A stretch of DNA of 12,999 nucleotides, taken from the NCBI GenBank assembly GCA_021157505.1, contig JAGGWI010000124.1, forward strand, positions 1-12,999, written 5' to 3'. This DNA comes from Desulfuromusa sp. GTDB taxonomy: Bacteria > Desulfobacterota > Desulfuromonadia > Desulfuromonadales > Geopsychrobacteraceae. The position numbers were made by a program, and so were the translations under genes. Positions 8,087 to 12,999 of the stretch are shown piece after piece (position 1 is the stretch's first letter; every line of letters begins with the position of its first letter). Below the pieces are notes generated by a model that was given only the letters and a program-made list of their open reading frames with translations, had not been told where the DNA came from and did not search any database.

Positions 8087-9316
8087 ATGAGTAAAAGAAC
8101 AGAAAATCTAATTGTTGGACTCGATATTGGTACCACAAAAATCTGCTGTATTGTCGGTAATATGACCGAAGAGGGGTTGGATGTGGTCGGTATCGGTACC
8201 AGTCAGTCAAAAGGACTGCGTAAAGGTGTCGTGATCAATATTGAAAGCACCGTCACTGCAATCCAGAAGGCGATTCGTGAGGCTGAATTGATGGCTGGTT
8301 GTGAGATTAAATCGGTTTTTGCCGGGATTGCCGGAGGTCACATCAGAGGATTGAATTCACAGGGAGTGATTGCGATCAAAAACCGCGAGGTAACCAGTGA
8401 AGATTTACAACGGGTTATTGATGCGGCCAAAGCAATTGCAATCCCGATGGATCGTGAAGTTATGCACATCCTGCCACAAGAATTTATTATCGATGACCAG
8501 GATGGCATTCGTGAACCTCTGGGGATGAGCGGTGTGCGTCTGGAGGCAAAAGTTCATATTGTCACCGGAGCGGTGGCCAGTGCCCAGAATATCATTAAAA
8601 GTTGCAATCGGGCCGGGGTCGATGTTGCAGACATTGTCCTTGAACAATTGGCCAGCAGCGAAGCGGTTTTGTCTGCGGATGAAAAAGATCTGGGTGTTGC
8701 GTTGGTCGATATTGGTGGTGGGACAGCTGATATTGCCATTTTTTCAGAAGGAGCCATTAAACATACTTCAGTTCTCTCGATTGGTGGTGATCATTTAACC
8801 AATGATATTGCCGTAGGGTTGAGAACGCCAATGGCTGAGGCAGAAAAAATTAAACAAGCCTACGGTTGCTGCTTGACCTCAATGGTTGGAAAAGATGAAA
8901 CCATCGAGGTGCCCTCTGTGGGTGGTCGTGAAGCACGAATTTTATCACGCCAACTCCTTGCGGAGATACTTGAACCCCGCGTCGAAGAAATTTTCACACT
9001 GGTCAATCGGGAAATTACAAAAAGCGGATACGGTGATCTGATTGCATCGGGAATCGTTCTTACCGGCGGCAGCGCAATCTTGCCGGGAATGCCAGAACTG
9101 GCAGAGCAGATATTCAATCTTCCGGTGCGCCGCGGTAATCCCCTGGATATTGGTGGCTTGACCGATGTTGTCAATTCGCCCGTTTATGCGACCGGCGTTG
9201 GTCTGGTGAAATATGGAAGTATAAACACTAAGACGCAGGGTTTTAAAATTGGTGAAAAGAACGTATTTGAGCGGGTTTCAGCAAGAATGAAAGAGTGGTT
9301 TAGTGAATTCTTTTGA
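8087..9316 (+). CDS. ftsA: Cell division protein FtsA (actin-like FtsZ anchor)
   Basis: Actin-fold ATPase that ties FtsZ filaments to the cytoplasmic membrane and recruits later divisome proteins. It has 409 residues, typical for FtsA. Phosphate-1 motif VGLDIGTTKICCIVG is at 10-24, the FtsA-specific 1C region follows (about 85-165), phosphate-2 motif ALVDIGGGTADIAIF is at 205-219, and the adenosine motif IVLTGGSAILPGM is at 323-335. The last residues, VFERVSARMKEWFSEFF, form an amphipathic helix that matches the membrane-targeting sequence. The start ATG has a strong AAGGGGGTG at 8076-8084 and lies 15 bp after ftsQ, so the two are very likely cotranscribed. Confidence 0.97.
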   Translation: MSKRTENLIVGLDIGTTKICCIVGNMTEEGLDVVGIGTSQSKGLRKGVVINIESTVTAIQKAIREAELMAGCEIKSVFAGIAGGHIRGLNSQGVIAIKNREVTSEDLQRVIDAAKAIAIPMDREVMHILPQEFIIDDQDGIREPLGMSGVRLEAKVHIVTGAVASAQNIIKSCNRAGVDVADIVLEQLASSEAVLSADEKDLGVALVDIGGGTADIAIFSEGAIKHTSVLSIGGDHLTNDIAVGLRTPMAEAEKIKQAYGCCLTSMVGKDETIEVPSVGGREARILSRQLLAEILEPRVEEIFTLVNREITKSGYGDLIASGIVLTGGSAILPGMPELAEQIFNLPVRRGNPLDIGGLTDVVNSPVYATGVGLVKYGSINTKTQGFKIGEKNVFERVSARMKEWFSEFF

Positions 9317-9338
9317 TTGATAATTATATATTAATTAC

Positions 9339-9386
9339 TTGTCAAAGATGTTTAGTTTTGGTAAATTGAGTTTACTTAAATATAAC
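9339..9386 (+). promoter_or_regulatory. Candidate sigma-70 promoters upstream of ftsZ
   Basis: The 121-bp spacer between ftsA and ftsZ is clearly more AT-rich than its surroundings. Two overlapping hexamer pairs are visible. One is TTGTCA (9339-9344), a 17-bp spacer, then TAAATT (9362-9367). The other is TTGGTA (9358-9363), a 17-bp spacer, then TATAAC (9381-9386). A TAATTA-rich stretch just upstream could act as an UP element. Extra ftsZ promoters in or after ftsA are common in other bacteria. AT-rich DNA gives such matches by chance, so this is a candidate only. Confidence 0.38.
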
Positions 9387-9437
9387 TAGTTTTCGAGTTC
9401 GCGGAGAAGTCGGAAACGCAGCAGCAGGGAGGGCGTA

Positions 9438-10640
9438 ATGCCTAATCAAGAGGGAGTCATGTTTCAGTTTGAAGCAGAATTGGACCAAACCGCAAAAATT
9501 AAAGTGATTGGTGTTGGTGGAGGTGGCGGAAATGCTGTCAATAACATGATTCGCTGCAATGTTGAGGGAGTTGAATTCCTCACTGCCAACACCGATGCAC
9601 AGGCTTTGCGACGCAGTGAAGCTTCTATGAAGATTCAATTGGGTGGTCAATTGACCAAAGGTCTGGGGGCCGGTGCGAATCCTGAAATTGGGCGTCAGGC
9701 AGCAGAAGAAGACAAGAAGCGCCTGGTTGAAATGTTTGCCGGTGCGGATATGATTTTTGTTGCGGCTGGAATGGGCGGTGGAACCGGAACCGGAGCGGCA
9801 CCAATTATTGCAGCAGCGGCAAAAGAGGCTGGTGCATTGACCGTGGGCGTTGTCACTAAACCATTTACCCGCGAAGGTCGTCAACGGATGAAGCGGGCGG
9901 AGGCAGGCATCGCTGAACTTCGCGACGTTGTCGATTCGCTGGTTGTTGTTCCGAATGATCGGTTGCTTGGCCTGGCCGGCAAGCATATGAGTATCCTCGA
10001 TGCATTCAAGCCTGCAGATGACGTTCTACGTCAGGCGGTGCAGGGGATCTCTGATCTGATTACAACTGAGGGTTTAATTAACGTCGACTTTGCCGACGTG
10101 CGAACGGTGATGAGTAACCACGGTATGGCAATGATGGGGATTGGTATTGCCGAAGGGGAACGTCGTGCTGCTGAAGCCGCACATAATGCAATCAGCAGTC
10201 CGCTGCTCGAAGAAGTTGATATCTCAGGTGCTATGGGTGTCCTGGTCAATATTTCTGGTTCATCAAGTATGACCATGGAAGAGTTTGAAGAGGCTTCAAC
10301 AATAATCCACGAAAAAGTTCATGAAGATGCCAATATTATCGTTGGGCTGGTGATCGATGAAGAGCTTGGCGAAAAAATAAAAATTACCGCAATAGCTACT
10401 GGTTTTGGGGAGGTTGTCGAAGATACTCGCAGGGTCGATGATGTTGCTGACCATCGGTCACATACTCTGGCGCAGATGTCTGCCAAAATTGATTTGGATG
10501 TGCCGACCCATATCCGCAAACAACAACCGTTAACTCCAAATAGTCGCAGATCCCGTGATCTATCAAATCAGGCTCGCGACATGTTTGTTGATGATGAACA
10601 ATTTGACATTCCAACTTTCCTGCGTCGGCGAGTGGATTGA
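9438..10640 (+). CDS. ftsZ: Cell division protein FtsZ (tubulin-like GTPase)
   Basis: Tubulin-like GTPase that assembles the cytokinetic Z-ring at midcell. It has 400 residues from the ATG at 9438. The N-terminal glycine-rich IKVIGVGGGGGNAVN is at 21-35, the tubulin signature GMGGGTGTGAAP at 111-122, NDRLLGLAGKHMSILDAFKPAD at about 173-194, and the T7 synergy loop NVDFAD, which completes the neighbouring subunit's GTPase site, at 215-220. A rather short variable linker leads to the conserved C-terminal peptide DIPTFLRRR (about 390-398), which binds FtsA and other partners. Two starts are possible. ATG 9438 has GGGAGGG (9427-9433) about 5 bp upstream. ATG 9459 gives MFQFEAEL, closer to the usual FtsZ N-terminus, and has its own GAGGGAG (9450-9456). 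The first is reported on spacing. Confidence 0.98.
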   Translation: MPNQEGVMFQFEAELDQTAKIKVIGVGGGGGNAVNNMIRCNVEGVEFLTANTDAQALRRSEASMKIQLGGQLTKGLGAGANPEIGRQAAEEDKKRLVEMFAGADMIFVAAGMGGGTGTGAAPIIAAAAKEAGALTVGVVTKPFTREGRQRMKRAEAGIAELRDVVDSLVVVPNDRLLGLAGKHMSILDAFKPADDVLRQAVQGISDLITTEGLINVDFADVRTVMSNHGMAMMGIGIAEGERRAAEAAHNAISSPLLEEVDISGAMGVLVNISGSSSMTMEEFEEASTIIHEKVHEDANIIVGLVIDEELGEKIKITAIATGFGEVVEDTRRVDDVADHRSHTLAQMSAKIDLDVPTHIRKQQPLTPNSRRSRDLSNQARDMFVDDEQFDIPTFLRRRVD

Positions 10641-10720
10641 GATAACCTCCCATTTCACTGTAGAAGATTGGATTTACGTTTTACCATAGCGGTTGTAATC
10701 GTTTAAAACCTGCAATGTAG

Positions 10721-10820
10721 GCCGGTTCTCCGCCCGGCAGATGTACAGCTTTCTGTACTTATATTATGAATTCCCGACGACTCCCTCGTCACTGGGGCCA
10801 CTTTGTGGCCCCTTTTTTTT
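10721..10820 (+). ncRNA. Candidate structured RNA or ftsZ 3' UTR with four stem-loops
   Basis: Four consecutive stem-loops lie on the + strand after ftsZ. They are GCCGG/CCGGC (10721-10725 with 10734-10738), GTACAG/CTGTAC with a CTTT loop (10743-10758), GACGA/TCGTC with a CTCCC loop (10776-10790), and the terminator stem (10794-10812) followed by eight T. Two loops are pyrimidine-rich (TTCTCCGC and CTCCC), a shape common in small RNAs that pair with Shine-Dalgarno sequences. I do not recognise a known RNA family and see no convincing promoter just upstream. It could be a small RNA with its own start, a processed ftsZ 3' UTR fragment, or simply a structured trailer. The rest of the 275-bp gap shows nothing else clear. 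Confidence 0.35.
10794..10820 (+). terminator. Intrinsic terminator ending the dcw cluster after ftsZ
   Basis: A perfect 8-bp GC-rich stem, GGGGCCAC (10794-10801) with GTGGCCCC (10805-10812) and a TTT loop, is followed at once by eight T residues (10813-10820). This is a textbook Rho-independent terminator on the + strand. It lies 154 bp after the ftsZ stop and separates the cluster from the acyl-CoA synthetase gene, so that gene probably has its own promoter between here and 10916, although no convincing hexamer pair stands out. Confidence 0.93.
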
Positions 10821-10915
10821 ACTCTTAAGACTCGAACAAAAACAAATAGGGTGTTAGATTGAAAAAGTTGATTTTTTGAAATCTGTTTTCCCATTTATTG
10901 ATAAGGTTATTCAGG

Positions 10916-12820
10916 ATGCCAGATGCAGTACTAAATAAGGGGACACTTTTTGACATGCTGCTGAATAGCTGTCAGGAATATCGGGAACGTACAGTCTTTA
11001 TTTACCGGGTTGATAATACCGAATTAGAGGTCAGCTACGCAAAACTGTTTGATGATGCCCTGATTCTGGCCAAGGCTTTTAAATCGCGAAAGGTGGGCCA
11101 TGGGAGCAAGGTGATGCTTCTGTCCGATAATCGTTATGGCTGGATGGTGACAGACTTTGCTCTTGTCTCTCTGGGTGCAATCAGTGTTCCACGCGGTAGC
11201 GATACCCCCACCCGTGAACTTGAATTTATTCTGCAACATGCTGACTGTGAATTTCTGGTTCTTGAGACCGAACAACTCCTTAAAGCGCATGAAAAGATGC
11301 TCAAGGGGCTGAAAAATCTTAAATCCATCTTTATTATTGAAGGGGGTAAGACCCACCGCTGGTTTGATCATATTTACAGTTACAACGATATCCTTAAGAA
11401 CCGGAAAATCACTGCGACCGATACCGAAAATTTTATTGCCCAGCGGTATGCCCTCAACCTGGACGATGTTTTCACCCTGATTTATACATCTGGAACGACC
11501 GGAGTGCCGAAAGGGGTTCTCCTGACTCATCGTAATATTATGTATAACGTTAATACCCTGCCCGAGATTATTGACCTGAGCGGGGATGACCGCTGGGTAT
11601 CTATTTTGCCCAGTTGGCATATTTTTGAACGCGCTGTAGAGTATATCGCCCTGTCGAAGGGTTGCTGCATTGTCTACTCCTCAGTCAAAACTTTTGCCGC
11701 AGATCTGGAGAAATATCAGCCGACCATGGTTGCAACAGTCCCGCGTCTCTGGGAGTCGATGTACAGTAAAATCAATCAAAAACTCGAAAAAGAGGATCCA
11801 CGTAAAGCCCGTATCTTTAAGTTTTTGGTCAGTATTTCGGCCCGCTATAATTATTTGCGGCGGATGTTTCATAATCAGTTGCCGGTTTATCATCGAGTAT
11901 CTTTCTTATGCCGTACCTGGCAGAAATTCTCGGCACTGGTTAAGCTGATTTTGTTGGCACCATTGAATCTTTTAGCAAAAAAGAAGTTGTCTCTGGTGCA
12001 GGAAAAGTTTGGCGGACGACTGCGTATGGCGATCAGTGGTGGTGGAAGCCTTCCCGCCTATCTGGATGAATGGATTGATGCCATCGGGATCCGGATTGTC
12101 AATGCTTACGGGATGACTGAATGTGCTCCGGCGATTGCCGGTCGTTCGGTCAGTTGTGATGTTTTTGGGACCCTGGGCCCACCGACTAAAAATACAGATT
12201 TAAGAATTGCTGGGGATGATGGAGAGGTATTGCCTGCCGGTGAAGTTGGTGAAATTCAGCTTAAGGGGGAGCAGGTCTTTCCCGGGTATTATAAGAATGA
12301 GGAAGAAAACATTAAAGCGTTTACCGCCGATGGTTTTTTTAAGACCGGCGATCTTGGTAAATTGACAGTGACTGGCGAATTGGTGATTACCGGGCGTTCA
12401 AAAGAAATTATTGTCCTGGCAAGTGGGGAAAATATTGATCCGAGCCGGATTGAATCGGAAATTACAAAACTACCATTTGTCAGCGATGCTGTTCTGGTCG
12501 GTCAGGATAAAAAGGGTCTTGGAGCACTGATTGTTCCAGACTTTGAACAACTGCGTAAGTTTATTAATGATAAATTTGAATCTGGAGATCAGGAAGATGA
12601 TAAATTGGTATCTGATAAACAGGTCCTCAGTCGGGTTAAAACAGAAATAAATCGGTTGTTACATCCAAAGCACGGGTTTAAGCCGTTTGAAAAAATGCAG
12701 AATATCCATCTTCTCGATAAAGAATTTAAAATGGGTGAGGAATTGACAAATACTATGAAAAAGAAACGCCACGTTATCGAGACAAAATATCGGGAAGTGA
12801 TTGCCAAGTTATTAAAGTAG
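10916..12820 (+). CDS. Long-chain fatty-acid--CoA ligase (AMP-binding, FadD15-like)
   Basis: Adenylate-forming enzyme that most likely activates long-chain fatty acids to acyl-CoA through an acyl-AMP intermediate, for degradation or lipid synthesis. It has 634 residues from the chosen ATG. The P-loop YTSGTTGVPKG is at 190-200, the SILPSWHIFER motif at about 229-239, AISGGGSLP at about 372-380, AYGMTECAP (A5) at 397-405, FKTGDLG (A7) at 475-481, and the TGRSKEIIVLASGENIDP hinge (A8) at 492-509. A lysine-rich NTMKKKR near residue 612-618 probably holds the C-terminal catalytic lysine. A basic and hydrophobic insert at about 300-355 is usual in the large bacterial long-chain subfamily and may touch the membrane. 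The frame extends to a TTG at 10898, but ATG 10916 has AAGG at a good distance and suits the family N-terminus. Substrate chain length cannot be read from the sequence. Confidence 0.9.
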   Translation: MPDAVLNKGTLFDMLLNSCQEYRERTVFIYRVDNTELEVSYAKLFDDALILAKAFKSRKVGHGSKVMLLSDNRYGWMVTDFALVSLGAISVPRGSDTPTRELEFILQHADCEFLVLETEQLLKAHEKMLKGLKNLKSIFIIEGGKTHRWFDHIYSYNDILKNRKITATDTENFIAQRYALNLDDVFTLIYTSGTTGVPKGVLLTHRNIMYNVNTLPEIIDLSGDDRWVSILPSWHIFERAVEYIALSKGCCIVYSSVKTFAADLEKYQPTMVATVPRLWESMYSKINQKLEKEDPRKARIFKFLVSISARYNYLRRMFHNQLPVYHRVSFLCRTWQKFSALVKLILLAPLNLLAKKKLSLVQEKFGGRLRMAISGGGSLPAYLDEWIDAIGIRIVNAYGMTECAPAIAGRSVSCDVFGTLGPPTKNTDLRIAGDDGEVLPAGEVGEIQLKGEQVFPGYYKNEEENIKAFTADGFFKTGDLGKLTVTGELVITGRSKEIIVLASGENIDPSRIESEITKLPFVSDAVLVGQDKKGLGALIVPDFEQLRKFINDKFESGDQEDDKLVSDKQVLSRVKTEINRLLHPKHGFKPFEKMQNIHLLDKEFKMGEELTNTMKKKRHVIETKYREVIAKLLK

Positions 12821-12880
12821 CGCCATTCGGGCCATTTATTTGATATGTCCTCCGAATACTCCTTGAACCTTGAACCTCAA

Positions 12881-12999
12881 GACCGCGGGGTTGCGCCCCC
12901 GCCTGTCGCCTTACTCTTTTGTCCACCACAAAAGAGTACGCAGAAAAAGGTGCCCGAACTCCTTGCCCTCTGGGTTCCCTCCATTCCACTGCACTTTGC
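12881..12999. repeat. Probable start of a dispersed intergenic repeat, cut by window end
   Basis: After the acyl-CoA synthetase stop the sequence holds two strong inverted repeats. GCGGGG/CCCCGC (12885-12890 with 12897-12902) has a 6-nt loop. TACTCTTTTGT/ACAAAAGAGTA is a perfect 11-bp stem (12912-12922 with 12928-12938) with a CCACC loop. Neither is followed by a T-run, so they are not typical terminators. The following C-rich text resembles dispersed intergenic sequences seen in several proteobacterial genomes, but that is from memory and the element runs off the window. A minus-strand frame across it has a low-complexity, Arg- and Gly-rich product and is not credible as a gene. Confidence 0.4.

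Noticed and set aside
10715..10739. Resemblance to an enterobacterial REP unit (GTAGGCCGG with CCCGGC)
   Set aside because: Only a short core matches, the organism appears unrelated, and the hairpin is better explained as part of the stem-loop array after ftsZ.
10898..10915. TTG start for the acyl-CoA synthetase
   Set aside because: It adds only six residues with no good ribosome site; ATG 10916 has AAGG at a proper distance.
12861..12877. Tandem CTTGAAC repeat
   Set aside because: Only two copies of a 7-mer; too short to interpret.
12774..12989. Minus-strand frame across the last intergenic region
   Set aside because: It spans two strong inverted repeats, has a compositionally odd product and overlaps the end of a real gene; typical of a spurious ORF in a repeat.
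1..12999. CRISPR array, tRNA or rRNA genes, phage or defence genes
   Set aside because: No regularly spaced direct repeats, tRNA-like cloverleafs or matching protein motifs were seen; coding content is ordinary dcw genes plus one acyl-CoA synthetase.

Overview
This window is most of a division and cell wall (dcw) cluster from a Gram-negative bacterium, with every gene on the + strand. The order is mraY (5' end cut by the window), murD, ftsW, murG, murC, ddl, ftsQ, ftsA, ftsZ. After an intrinsic terminator comes one separate gene for a long-chain acyl-CoA synthetase. Gene order, moderate GC content and the general character of the proteins suggest a deltaproteobacterium of the Desulfuromonadales type (Geobacter, Desulfuromonas and Pelobacter relatives). 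That placement is inference from memory of gene order, not from a database search.

Layout: 1-978 mraY, then a spacer (979-1144) filled mainly by an imperfect palindrome of about 128 bp. 1145-7012 is a tightly packed block of murD, ftsW, murG, murC and ddl, joined by ATGA stop/start overlaps (murD/ftsW, ftsW/murG, murC/ddl) or by direct abutment (murG/murC). A second palindrome of about 165 bp with 18-bp terminal inverted repeats fills most of 7013-7222. ftsQ and ftsA follow (7223-9316), then an AT-rich spacer with promoter-like hexamers, then ftsZ (9438-10640). The 275-bp spacer after ftsZ holds a run of four stem-loops, the last being a textbook intrinsic terminator (10794-10820). The acyl-CoA synthetase occupies 10916-12820. 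The last 179 bp carry no gene but contain two strong inverted repeats and look like the start of another dispersed intergenic repeat.

How the genes work together: MurC starts the peptide on UDP-MurNAc with L-Ala and MurD adds D-Glu. Ddl makes the D-Ala-D-Ala used later by MurF. MraY moves phospho-MurNAc-pentapeptide to undecaprenyl phosphate (lipid I) and MurG adds GlcNAc (lipid II). FtsW polymerises lipid II at the septum. FtsQ, FtsA and FtsZ build the divisome: the FtsZ ring, its FtsA membrane anchor, and the FtsQ periplasmic scaffold.

I found no hidden defence, mobile or biosynthetic system; the coding part is a conventional dcw cluster. The points worth a second look are the missing murB between murC and ddl, the two palindromic elements that split the cluster into three blocks, and the stem-loop array after ftsZ, one loop of which is exactly complementary over 9 nt to a Shine-Dalgarno sequence of ftsZ.
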